DNA from: JBGAWK01 sp044227665
GTDB lineage: Bacteria > Bacteroidota > Bacteroidia > Chitinophagales > JADIYW01
Direction: 5' to 3'
Length of the DNA stretch: 64,000 nucleotides
Assembly: GCA_044227665.1 (NCBI GenBank)
Contig: JBGAWK010000004.1
Coordinates: 1-64,000 of the forward strand
This document shows positions 1-8,094 of this stretch, in pieces. The position numbers and the translations under genes were made by a program. The notes under the pieces were generated by a model. That model saw only the letters and a program-made list of their open reading frames with translations. It did no database searches and was not told the DNA's origin. Positions within the stretch are counted from its first letter, which is position 1. Every line of letters begins with the position of its first letter.

Positions 1-336
1 TGGAGATAGTACCAACTTATCAAAATTTATATCTTCAGTTTGTCCACTTTCCAAATAATGAACTTTTACACTCTTCTCCGCTACATTTATAGCCCTTACT
101 TCAGCCTTGGTTCTGACATCTATATTAAAACGCATTCCAAAAGATGCCGGGGTCTGTACAAAAAGTTTGTTCCTATCTTTGATAACATCCCCTATATAAT
201 AGGGTAAGCCACAATTGGCATAAGATATATATTCTCCTTTCTCGAAGAGAATGATTTCAGCTTTTTCATCAAGTCTTCTCAATCTTGCAGCCGTACTTGC
301 ACCACCTGCTACTCCTCCGATTATTACGTATCTCAT
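1..336 (-). CDS. CoA-disulfide reductase / NADH oxidase-like FAD flavoprotein, N-terminal part
   Basis: Only the first 112 codons are present; the gene runs off the left edge. Translating the minus strand from the ATG at 334-336 gives MRYVIIGGVAGGAS, an FAD-binding Rossmann start, followed by a basic RLRRLDE stretch and then SYANCGLPYYIG. That segment carries the single redox-active cysteine (Cys42) typical of coenzyme A disulfide reductases and NADH/polysulfide oxidases, which lack the second Cys of classical disulfide reductases. The family uses NAD(P)H to reduce CoA disulfide, persulfides or oxygen. Many Bacteroidota members end in a rhodanese domain, but the C-terminus is outside the window, so the subtype is unknown. 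Confidence 0.85.
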   Translation of the reverse strand, partial: MRYVIIGGVAGGASTAARLRRLDEKAEIILFEKGEYISYANCGLPYYIGDVIKDRNKLFVQTPASFGMRFNIDVRTKAEVRAINVAEKSVKVHYLESGQTEDINFDKLVLSP

Positions 337-569
337 TTTCTATTTTTATGCAAAATTAAATGGACAGAAGTTGTATTATGCGTAACAATAGTTACATATA
401 CACTTTTATATGAGATTTCTTCCCATTATCCGTATCGTATTATTGTTCTACCTCTACTCAAATACAGCCTTAAAGCATCCCTGTTTTTAAGTATATAAAA
501 TTAAATTTTCATCACCAAAAACTTGCATATATTGTAAATAATACTTAATATAGCCTAAAATTTTGAAAC

Positions 570-1235
570 ATGAAAAAAATATTTCTTCTCCCAATGCTAG
601 CAATGCTAAGCATTGTATTTTTGCCCTCTTGTAACAAGGATGTTGCTGAGGAAGTCAAGCAAGAAACTTCCCTTTCTGCAAGACTTGCCGGCGACAAGGT
701 TTATGCAGAGGTAGTAAGCAGTGCCGTATCGCTATACAATTCTACATCCGCAGATTTACTCGACAATGAAGCCAAAATCAATGAACTAAAAGGGATTGCC
801 AGTAAGGTAAATGACAAAACAGCTACTGCTGATGACAAGGCCCGTGCCGAAGCATTGTTGGGCGTATCTTTTGAAGAATATACTGCTAATCTTAGAGATT
901 ATGGTATCGCATTGTCTGCCCTAGACAAGAAATATCCGGAGTTGAAAAACCTAAATAACGATGCCCAAGCGGCAGTTTTTGCTGATGCCATGAAACAAAA
1001 TACTGAATTGAGTGCACTTATGCAGCCTCAAATGGTAAATGGAAGAGTGGTGGCTTGCCCATTACAAGATATTTGCAAATTGGCTGTATCATTGACAGCA
1101 CTTTTTGGCGGAGAAGCACTATGTACTGCGATTGATGTGAGTACTATACCTATCATAGGTGGCTTGCTATGCAGGCTTATCATCACATTAGGAACAAATA
1201 TCCTAAATGGTATTTGCATGGCATTACCGTGCTAA
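570..1235 (+). CDS. Lipoprotein with Cys-rich, Gly/hydrophobic C-terminal tail, function unknown
   Basis: I do not recognise a family. The 221-residue product begins with a lipoprotein signal peptide: basic MKK, a hydrophobic run and the lipobox LPSC with Cys21 as the likely lipidated residue. Residues about 25-155 are hydrophilic and look helical. The last 60 residues are quite different: they are hydrophobic, contain GG pairs (ALFGG, IIGG) and carry six cysteines at about 163, 169, 185, 201, 216 and 221, with Cys as the final residue. That tail resembles a small disulfide-bonded membrane-active peptide or bacteriocin-like module, but this is inference from composition only. The gene stands alone: it is divergent from the flavoprotein gene and followed by a strong terminator at 1266. 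Confidence 0.8.
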   Translation: MKKIFLLPMLAMLSIVFLPSCNKDVAEEVKQETSLSARLAGDKVYAEVVSSAVSLYNSTSADLLDNEAKINELKGIASKVNDKTATADDKARAEALLGVSFEEYTANLRDYGIALSALDKKYPELKNLNNDAQAAVFADAMKQNTELSALMQPQMVNGRVVACPLQDICKLAVSLTALFGGEALCTAIDVSTIPIIGGLLCRLIITLGTNILNGICMALPC

Positions 1236-1265
1236 GAACATAGCAATAATATATCTTTTATTGAC

Positions 1266-1296
1266 GAGCCGCGACAAATGTCGCGGCTCTATATTT
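1266..1296 (+). terminator. Rho-independent terminator between convergent genes
   Basis: A perfect GC-rich hairpin (GAGCCGCGAC, loop AAAT, GTCGCGGCTC) is followed by TATATTTTT. It lies 30 bases after the lipoprotein stop and 20 bases before the end of the convergent yitT-like gene. It terminates the lipoprotein transcript. The opposite flank is less T/A-rich, so it may work less well in the other direction. Confidence 0.85.
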
Positions 1297-1310
1297 TTAT
1301 ACAATAGCAA

Positions 1311-2201
1311 TTAGTGTAAGGGTCTTTTCTTTACTATACCGCCTTTTATATCTCTTATAGGCTGCTGCACTACAAATGCTTTTGGATCTATCTTTTCAAT
1401 CTCTAACATAAGTTTCGTAACTTCCAATCTTGTAACGACACAATATAATATAGGGTTATCCGTCGGCGCATCACCGCTAGAACCATATCCGTGCTCCGAT
1501 TTGAATACAGTAACACCCCGATTCAAATTATTGACAATCTTTTCTTTTATTTCTGCGGAATAAGAGGAAACAACAAATACCCCTATATATTCTTCAATAC
1601 CATTGATTATAAAGTCTACAGTCTTCGATGCTGACAGATAGGTGAGCATGGAATACATTGCCGTCTCCAAACTAGTCAGAAATATTGCCACAGAAAATAA
1701 CGTAATATTAAATAATGCAATGAAATCGCCGACAGTAAGGCTAGACTTTCTGCTTACCATAATAGCCAATACTTCTGTACCATCTATTACTGCCCCCCCT
1801 CTGATAGACAAGCCTATGCCTGCGCCTAAGAAAAAACCGCCAAATATGGAAATTAGCAACTTATCAGTAGTGAAAACCTGAAAATGTAAAAAGTGAACTA
1901 ATATTGCCAAAGCTACTATGGCAATAATGCTTTTTATTGCAAACTCATAAGATACCTGTCTGGCACCTATGATAATAAATGGTAGATTCACGATGATTAT
2001 AAGATAGGATAATTCTATGTGGGTGACAATATCTAATAGCAGTGAAACACCCATGGCACCTCCGTCTAGAAACTTATTCGGCAAAAGAAATCCTTTCAGC
2101 CCTACCCCAGCCATAAAAATTCCTAGGGAGATAAAAGCAAAATCTTTAAGTCGTCTTTTTAATATCAAATTTTTGATATGTGCTATAGCTTTTATCTCCA
2201 T
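1311..2201 (-). CDS. YitT family membrane protein (DUF161 + DUF2179)
   Basis: This is an integral membrane protein of unknown transport function. After a short cytoplasmic N-terminus there are five or six hydrophobic segments over residues about 20-205, with the family-typical segments GVGLKGFLLPN, GGAMGVSLL, FGGFFLGAGIG and GAVIDGTEVLA. A soluble DUF2179 domain follows to the end, recognisable by RGVTVFKSEHGY and the closing IRDIKGG. Total length, about 296 residues, fits the family. An upstream in-frame TTG at 2228 would add nine residues, but the ATG at 2199-2201 gives the usual start. No operon partner is obvious. The family is well known by sequence; its substrate is not. Confidence 0.9.
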   Translation of the reverse strand: MEIKAIAHIKNLILKRRLKDFAFISLGIFMAGVGLKGFLLPNKFLDGGAMGVSLLLDIVTHIELSYLIIIVNLPFIIIGARQVSYEFAIKSIIAIVALAILVHFLHFQVFTTDKLLISIFGGFFLGAGIGLSIRGGAVIDGTEVLAIMVSRKSSLTVGDFIALFNITLFSVAIFLTSLETAMYSMLTYLSASKTVDFIINGIEEYIGVFVVSSYSAEIKEKIVNNLNRGVTVFKSEHGYGSSGDAPTDNPILYCVVTRLEVTKLMLEIEKIDPKAFVVQQPIRDIKGGIVKKRPLH

Positions 2202-2277
2202 TCTGCCCAATGTTTTATAGAATAACAAAGAATTGGGATTGCCTGTTCAAGGAAGTATAACAGAAATTATATATAGT

Positions 2278-3048
2278 TTACTGTTTTTCTACCAAGTATT
2301 TCCAGTACCTTCTAGGTACATGCTTCAAATGCAATTTTGTATTCTTTCGAGCTGGTATATTTGTACTCTTAAAATACTGTTTCCATAGCTCTTGATATTT
2401 ATGTTCTTCAGGGTCAAAGACAAAACCACTTAATACATTTTTATCTTTTATAGAATAGAAATCTATGACTACTTCATTGATATGTTCCGTATTTTTATCG
2501 TAATAAAGTCCATATTTTCTTTTTGTATCATAGATAATCCAATTTTGAGCTGCATAGCGTTTCTTGAAAAATGGAGCTATTAATGGCAAAATATTGTAAT
2601 CAGGAGACACAGGTGCATACATTATGCCGTTACCAATATCTTCCAAACGCACGAAAGCCTTGAAGCGGTGTCTTTCTCTACTTACTTTCTTTGCCAATTT
2701 TTCTACATTACTAACACACTCCTTGGTAAAGTCTCCTTCTATGGATATACTGCTGTCGAAAGCATATTTTACATAGTCATAAATAAGTCGCTCCACTTGA
2801 CGCTGTTCCGACAAGAAGACGAAATATAATTTCTGCATTGCCGCCGTAGTAAGTTTTTTTTTCAATCCCGACCAAACTCGCTGCGACTTTGTCGTATCTG
2901 TAACTATATGATGTGAAATATCTTCAAACATCGTCTCTTGAATATATTCTTTGTAAAAGTGTGGATCTTTATATTTGAAAGTATAGATATCAAATATGGC
3001 TGTAAGCAGTCCGGCGAAGCGTCCGTCATATACTATGCGTTCACTCAT
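2278..3048 (-). CDS. TIGR03915/DUF4130 family protein, partner of radical SAM DNA-repair protein
   Basis: This 256-residue soluble protein carries the family landmarks RERHRFKAFVRLE in the middle and KLHLKHVPRRYWKYL at the C-terminus. It is the standard partner of the putative DNA modification/repair radical SAM protein encoded just upstream; its ATG overlaps that gene's stop by four bases (ATGA), so the two are translationally coupled. The biochemical role has not been settled as far as I know. The pairing with a spore-photoproduct-lyase-like radical SAM enzyme and, in other genomes, with uracil-DNA-glycosylase-like domains suggests recognition or processing of damaged or modified DNA. Many Lys/Arg residues are consistent with nucleic acid binding. 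Confidence 0.85.
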   Translation of the reverse strand: MSERIVYDGRFAGLLTAIFDIYTFKYKDPHFYKEYIQETMFEDISHHIVTDTTKSQRVWSGLKKKLTTAAMQKLYFVFLSEQRQVERLIYDYVKYAFDSSISIEGDFTKECVSNVEKLAKKVSRERHRFKAFVRLEDIGNGIMYAPVSPDYNILPLIAPFFKKRYAAQNWIIYDTKRKYGLYYDKNTEHINEVVIDFYSIKDKNVLSGFVFDPEEHKYQELWKQYFKSTNIPARKNTKLHLKHVPRRYWKYLVEKQ

Positions 3049-4316
3049 GAAAATAGTTGTAACTGGGAAGAATAAGTTTTTTCAAACTTACTTTTGCTTG
3101 ATGATAGTATTTTATTTTTAATAATGGCAGGCAAAATATCGGTATTGGGTATGGGCGATGCTTTACAGAGTATAAAGAATATTGCACGATTGGTAGCAAC
3201 ACCCATTTTCCGAAGATGTTGCATCGTAAGCATACCATGTTTACGAGCCACTACTATTTTATGCGCAGATTGTACGCCTATCCCAGGAACTCGCAATATC
3301 ATTTCATAAGGTGCTTTATTGATATCTACAGGAAAAACATGAAGATTGCGCAATGCCCATCCTAGCTTTGGATCTATATCTATATCTAGATTCAAGTGGC
3401 TGTCATTGACAATTTCATGAACATCAAAACCATAAAAACGCATAAGCCAATCCGTCTGGTACAGCCTATGCTCCCGAATGAGGGGTGGTGGCGTACCCAA
3501 GAGCGGTAGTCTTTCATCCTTGTCAGATATAGGTATGTAGCCTGAGTAATATACTCTTTTTAGGCTATAATTTTTATATAATGTATTAGCAGTAAACAGA
3601 ATATCTTTGTCGGTTTCGGGCGTAGCACCTATAATCATCTGCGTGCTTTGTCCCGCAGGAGCAAATAGCGGCGTGGATTTTATAAGCTTCCTTTCTTCTT
3701 TGTAATGTTGTATAGATTCACCAAGGTAAGACATCGGTGTAAGGATGTCTTTATAATTTTTTTGCGGAGCCAAAGAATGGAGAGAAATTTCAGTAGGAAG
3801 TTCTATATTTACACTTAGCCTGTCGGCAAAAAGCCCTGCCTCTTTCATAAGCTCATCCGAAGCACCTGGAATAGTTTTGAGATGAATATATCCATTATAG
3901 TTATGCTCCAAGCGCAGCTTACGTGCTATGGCTACCATCCTTTCCATAGTAAAATCCGGGCTTTTGAATATTCCTGAACTCAAGAATAATCCCTCTATAT
4001 AGTTTCTTTTATAAAAATTGAGCGTAAGACTTATGACCTCTTCTACGGTAAAAGCAGCTCTTTTGATGTCATTGCTTTTACGAGAAACACAGTAGGCACA
4101 GTCGAATATACAATGGTTGGTAAGTAATATTTTAAGCAAAGACACGCATCTGCCGTCTTCGGTATAAGTATGACAAATCCCTGATGATGATGCATCTCCT
4201 AATCCCTTAGTAGTATTTTTTCTTTTACTGCCACTCGAAGAGCAAGAGACATCATACTTGGCAGCATCTGCCAAGATATTTAACTTCTCCTGAATCCTTT
4301 CAAATGATGTTTCCAT
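3045..4316 (-). CDS. Putative DNA modification/repair radical SAM protein (TIGR03916)
   Basis: The 423-residue product has the radical SAM 4Fe-4S motif NHCIFDCAYC with Cys69, Cys73 and Cys76 (CX3CX2C), followed by a TIM-barrel region with FLSSGIF and HLKTIPG. A helix-hairpin-helix segment lies near residues 340-385 (MILRVPGIGVQSAHKI), a DNA-binding element also used by glycosylases and nucleases. Extra Cys residues (25, 48, 57) precede the cluster motif. The domain order radical SAM then HhH defines this family, which is thought to act on DNA but has no proven reaction. It is the first gene of a two-gene unit with the DUF4130 protein. Its promoter region contains one arm of a 15-bp direct repeat next to an IS remnant. 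Confidence 0.88.
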   Translation of the reverse strand: METSFERIQEKLNILADAAKYDVSCSSSGSKRKNTTKGLGDASSSGICHTYTEDGRCVSLLKILLTNHCIFDCAYCVSRKSNDIKRAAFTVEEVISLTLNFYKRNYIEGLFLSSGIFKSPDFTMERMVAIARKLRLEHNYNGYIHLKTIPGASDELMKEAGLFADRLSVNIELPTEISLHSLAPQKNYKDILTPMSYLGESIQHYKEERKLIKSTPLFAPAGQSTQMIIGATPETDKDILFTANTLYKNYSLKRVYYSGYIPISDKDERLPLLGTPPPLIREHRLYQTDWLMRFYGFDVHEIVNDSHLNLDIDIDPKLGWALRNLHVFPVDINKAPYEMILRVPGIGVQSAHKIVVARKHGMLTMQHLRKMGVATNRAIFFILCKASPIPNTDILPAIIKNKILSSSKSKFEKTYSSQLQLFS

Positions 4317-4397
4317 TTTACCAAATACAAGATACCAATATTACATCTTCAGAAGATTATTAATATTTGTAAAAAAATATAAAAGTTTACAACACGA

Positions 4398-4412
4398 CCT
4401 CAATATCTTTTC
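4398..4412 (+). repeat. 15-bp direct repeat, left copy
   Basis: CCTCAATATCTTTTC occurs here and again at 4690-4704, flanking the transposase remnant. Homology continues weakly past the repeat (TTACAAATTA versus GTAAATTA). It could be an unusually long target duplication, a deletion scar or chance. Confidence 0.6.
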
Positions 4413-4469
4413 TTACAAATTAAAGAATTTTTCCATACGGTGGGGGTGGTTCTTCTTTTCCTAACATTT

Positions 4470-4619
4470 CCTAAGTTTGAAGTGATACCAAAGCACTAGA
4501 TTGTAGAAAGAACCTTCGCTTGGTTTGAAAGCTATCGAAGATTGAGCAAAGATTTTGACGACCAAACCCCAATGAAGTCAAACTATAATCCAATTAGCTA
4601 TTATAAAACTACTGACTAA
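4470..4619 (+). pseudogene. IS5-type transposase C-terminal remnant
   Basis: The frame starting at 4470 reads PKFEVIPKH, then an amber stop at 4497-4499, then IVERTFAWFESYRRLSKDF and about 20 more residues to a TAA at 4617. The block (F.V.PKRW)(I/V)VERTFAW followed by YRRLSKD is the conserved C-terminal end of IS5-family DDE transposases, including the catalytic-Glu region. The stop falls where Trp is expected in RW(I/V)VERT, so a TGG-to-TAG change is likely. Nothing recognisable of the rest of the transposase or of terminal inverted repeats remains. Too short for automatic gene calling. It is a fossil of an insertion between the radical SAM unit and priA. Confidence 0.75.
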
Positions 4620-4689
4620 CAGAATCAAAAAATAAAAATCAGACAATCTCTAGGTATTTATTTAAACAATACATTTTAGAGGAAGCAGC

Positions 4690-4704
4690 CCTCAATATCT
4701 TTTC
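4690..4704 (+). repeat. 15-bp direct repeat, right copy
   Basis: Second copy of CCTCAATATCTTTTC, 292 bp after the first, with the IS5-type remnant between the two. It lies 36 bp beyond the priA stop codon on the minus strand. Confidence 0.6.
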
Positions 4705-4739
4705 GTAAATTATGATACATGTTTTGCATAGCGAAAAGC

Positions 4740-7169
4740 CTAATAATCTACATCATACTGCACCACGACCTGCCGGAATTTTTCGTACTGTGAGAATTGT
4801 ACAACGACAAATTTTATCTCGTGTTTCACCTGTGACAAGATAAATGTATTAGGCTCTATCTTCACCAGTATCTCTTGCAGATACCAGTTTTTCACTCTGG
4901 AAATATGGGGTTCTACGGGGCCCAAGATGGCTTCACCATACATTTTTTTCAATGATAAAGACAGTGACTGTGCCGCCGCATCAGCAATATCTTTGTCTTT
5001 GTGTTTTACAATAATATGGATGAGCTTTACAAAAGGTGGATATCTGAAGGTATTGCGTTCTATGATTTCTATATCAAAAAACTTTTTATAGTCATAGTTT
5101 TCTAGCATTGCGTAGTAAGGACTTTGAGGATTATAGGTTTGTATAGCTATACTACCGCGTTGCTCTCTTCGTCCTGCCCTCCCCATCATCTGCACCAGCA
5201 ACTGCATAGCTCTTTCACGAGCCCGAAAGTCAGGGAAATAAAAGAGTACATCTGCTTGTAATACCGCCACAAGGGTAATATTGTCGGCATCCAATCCTTT
5301 AGTGACCATCTGCGTGCCTATAAGTAGGTCTATGTCCCCGGATTCTAAGTCTGTAAGTAATTGCTCCTGCAAGTTCTTTGTACGCGTACTATCCTGATCC
5401 ATCCTTGCCACTCTATACCCCGTAAATACCAATTCGGCATCATCTTCTATGCGTTCTGTGCCTATGCCTTTTTGGACGATATAGGTGCTATGACAGGTAG
5501 GACAAGATTTAGGAAGTCTGTGTCTATACCCGCATATATGACACACTAGCTCTTCCTTGAACTTGTGGTAGCTCAGCGCAATATCGCAGTATTTGCATTG
5601 TGGTATCCAACTACAATCTGCGCATATCACATAGGGAGCATAAGCTCTCCGGTGGTAAAATACTACTGCTTGCTTCCCATCTTCCAATGTGCGATGTATA
5701 AGTGCCGAAAGATCTGCTGAAATTCCATGTTCAGGGATGTCGCTGTCTTTTGTCAGCGGTATCATCACTATCTTGGGCTGCTGCTCACTGCGGTATCTTT
5801 CCGATAGTACTACTTTGCCTATCTTTCCTTTTGAAGCCAAGAAATAAGTTTCTATAGATGGTGTGGCGGATCCCAAAAGTAACTTCGCCCCAAATATTTT
5901 GACGAGATATTGGGCTACGCTACGGGCATGATAACGAGGGGTGCTGTCACTCTGCTTGTAAGAACTGTCATGCTCCTCATCCATTATGACAAGTTGAAGA
6001 TTCCGGAATGGCAGAAATAGGGATGAACGCGCACCTACTATCAGATTGGCATCACCACTGAGGACATGATTCCATATTTCTATCCTTTGTGCTGGGTTGA
6101 ACTTGGAATGATATACCGACAGATGACCAAATAATTGGGCAAGCCGCTTTACTAATTGGGTAGTAAGTGTAATCTCTGGTACTAGATACAGTACCTGCCC
6201 TCCTGAAGCAACAACTTCCTGTATCATGCTAGCATAGATATGGGTTTTGCCACTTGCTGTGACGCCATGTAACAATGCAATATTATGATGGCTGAAACTG
6301 CTTTTTATTTCTTCAAAAGAAGCTTGCTGTGCATCAGACAAGCTAATGCTTTTATCTACCACAATTTTTTCAGTATCTATACGGTGCACAGGCAATTCTA
6401 CAGTTTCTAGAATATCTTTATCCACAAGACTCCTGAGTACTGCCGCCGACACCTCGGCTTTTTGCAATAATACAGACTTTGCTATATTATCCTGTGTTTT
6501 CGTGAGCGTGATGAACGCCAACAGTAACTGTTCTTGCTTGGGTGATTTTGCCGTAAGGGCAAAAGCTTTGGATACATCATGCTTATAGGTCGGAGACCAT
6601 CTGATAAAAGTCTGCATACGAGGCTTGTAACGCTCATCCAGCATCTCTTCATGCAGGATAAGCTGCCTGTCGAGAAGACTTTTCAAGGTTTTAGCTACTT
6701 TCTTATATTGCAATATCTCTTCAATATCTTTTTGCGTAAGCAAGGATTGATATTCAAATGCATGAAGAACGAGAAATTCTTCCTCAGAGATGGCTTCTAT
6801 ATCATAATTCCGGGCAGTATTACGTATATATGCCGCCGAACTCTGTAACTTGAAATAGGAAGGCATGGCGGCATCCATCACCTCCCCTTCACTGCACATA
6901 TAGTATTGAGCTATCCATTTCCATAGTGACAGCTGCTGTACGGTTACGATAGGTTTTTCGTCAATTACGCCCAATATAGGCTTTGCAACATACCCTTTTG
7001 GTGGAATATTGTCGACTTCTGCGACAATACCCGTATATAGTTTTCTTTTACCAAAATTTACCTCCACACGAACTCCTATTTTACAGAACTCAAGCCATGC
7101 CTGTGGAATTTCGTAGGTATATCGTTGCGCTAAAGCAAGCGGCAGTATGACTTGTGCATAGTATTTCAA
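4740..7169 (-). CDS. priA: Primosomal protein N' (replication restart helicase PriA)
   Basis: PriA recognises stalled fork structures and reloads the replicative helicase. The 809-residue protein has the N-terminal DNA-binding domain (VILPLALAQRYTYEIP), a Walker A motif GVTASGKT near residue 303, the DEEH Walker B box near 395, and the zinc-binding insertion with paired cysteines between about 515 and 560 (CADC, CKYC, CHIC, CPTC). Helicase motifs V and VI are visible as GTQMVTKGLD and MMGRAGRREQRG. The start is a TTG codon at 7167-7169: MKYYAQVILPL aligns with the usual N-terminus and there is no suitable ATG nearby. Single gene; its downstream flank carries the decayed IS fragment. Confidence 0.97.
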   Translation of the reverse strand: MKYYAQVILPLALAQRYTYEIPQAWLEFCKIGVRVEVNFGKRKLYTGIVAEVDNIPPKGYVAKPILGVIDEKPIVTVQQLSLWKWIAQYYMCSEGEVMDAAMPSYFKLQSSAAYIRNTARNYDIEAISEEEFLVLHAFEYQSLLTQKDIEEILQYKKVAKTLKSLLDRQLILHEEMLDERYKPRMQTFIRWSPTYKHDVSKAFALTAKSPKQEQLLLAFITLTKTQDNIAKSVLLQKAEVSAAVLRSLVDKDILETVELPVHRIDTEKIVVDKSISLSDAQQASFEEIKSSFSHHNIALLHGVTASGKTHIYASMIQEVVASGGQVLYLVPEITLTTQLVKRLAQLFGHLSVYHSKFNPAQRIEIWNHVLSGDANLIVGARSSLFLPFRNLQLVIMDEEHDSSYKQSDSTPRYHARSVAQYLVKIFGAKLLLGSATPSIETYFLASKGKIGKVVLSERYRSEQQPKIVMIPLTKDSDIPEHGISADLSALIHRTLEDGKQAVVFYHRRAYAPYVICADCSWIPQCKYCDIALSYHKFKEELVCHICGYRHRLPKSCPTCHSTYIVQKGIGTERIEDDAELVFTGYRVARMDQDSTRTKNLQEQLLTDLESGDIDLLIGTQMVTKGLDADNITLVAVLQADVLFYFPDFRARERAMQLLVQMMGRAGRREQRGSIAIQTYNPQSPYYAMLENYDYKKFFDIEIIERNTFRYPPFVKLIHIIVKHKDKDIADAAAQSLSLSLKKMYGEAILGPVEPHISRVKNWYLQEILVKIEPNTFILSQVKHEIKFVVVQFSQYEKFRQVVVQYDVDY

Positions 7170-7324
7170 TAGAAGGCTAAGATAAAATATTTTGAGTTTT
7201 CTTTTTTTACAACGCTTATGCTTTTATAAATAATTTTGGCTTATGTTACAATATTCATTCTATCGAATCCGGCATATTTCAGCTTTCATGGAATAATTTT
7301 ATACCTGCTTTTTAATGAAAAAAA

Positions 7325-8053
7325 TTATTTTATTGAATACTGAACTTTTACGGTAATACTTGCCGTTTTATTTTTACTACCCGTATTGAAAGCGCCACCA
7401 TAAGAATAGTCTTCGTTACTGTTTTGACCCGTAATCTGAAAAATGCCCATATTGGAAGTCAACAATTTTCCGAGGTTGCTTTTGGAATTTTTGGCTATAG
7501 ATTCGGCACGACTGCGGGCATCTGATGCAGCCTCAGACAGCAATTTCAACTTCAGTTCTCTAAGTTTGGTATAGTAATACTGTGGCTCTTCGGAGTTCAA
7601 CTCTACTCCCATATCTATAAGCCTAGTGATGTCTCTAGATATGGATTCTACCTTAGCGATGTCTTTGGATTCTATCTTCACATCCTGAGACAACAGAAAT
7701 CCATTGAATCGATTGTAGTAGTTTCCGTTGTCATCTCTATAGTTCTCATAGTCTTTGACGATACGGACAGAAGAGAATACTACCTCATTGCTTTCGATAC
7801 TTTTCTCTTGTAAGTATTGCTTTATCTTGCTTTCATCATCTTTGAGTTGGGCATACGCCGTTTTCATATCCGGCGATTTGCGGGTATAGCTGCCACGCCA
7901 TACAATAAGATCGCTGGTGAAATCCTGCTCTGCAAGACCTGTTACGTTGATAGTTTCCTGCTTTTTGTATTTGAATTTGTAAGCATTGCCTAATAAAAAT
8001 GCTGCGACAATAATAGCTATGGCATAGAGCCAAGCACTAGTTCTGATTTCCAT
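7325..8053 (-). CDS. SIMPL domain protein (DUF541), membrane-anchored
   Basis: The 242-residue product has one N-terminal hydrophobic segment (residues about 8-22, LYAIAIIVAAFLLGNAY) that anchors or exports it. A DUF541/SIMPL fold follows: INVTGLAEQDFTSDLIVW at the start, DVKIESKDIAKVESISRDI centrally, and the typical helix with repeated Ala (LLSEAASDARSRAESIA) near residue 165. SIMPL proteins are periplasmic or exported and oligomeric; some influence stress responses, but no enzymatic role is known. It lies 41 bp downstream of glnS on the same strand and may share its transcript. Confidence 0.88.
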   Translation of the reverse strand: MEIRTSAWLYAIAIIVAAFLLGNAYKFKYKKQETINVTGLAEQDFTSDLIVWRGSYTRKSPDMKTAYAQLKDDESKIKQYLQEKSIESNEVVFSSVRIVKDYENYRDDNGNYYNRFNGFLLSQDVKIESKDIAKVESISRDITRLIDMGVELNSEEPQYYYTKLRELKLKLLSEAASDARSRAESIAKNSKSNLGKLLTSNMGIFQITGQNSNEDYSYGGAFNTGSKNKTASITVKVQYSIK

Positions 8054-8094
8054 ATATATTTATTCTAGTAACGAATCTACGATAAAATTATTGT

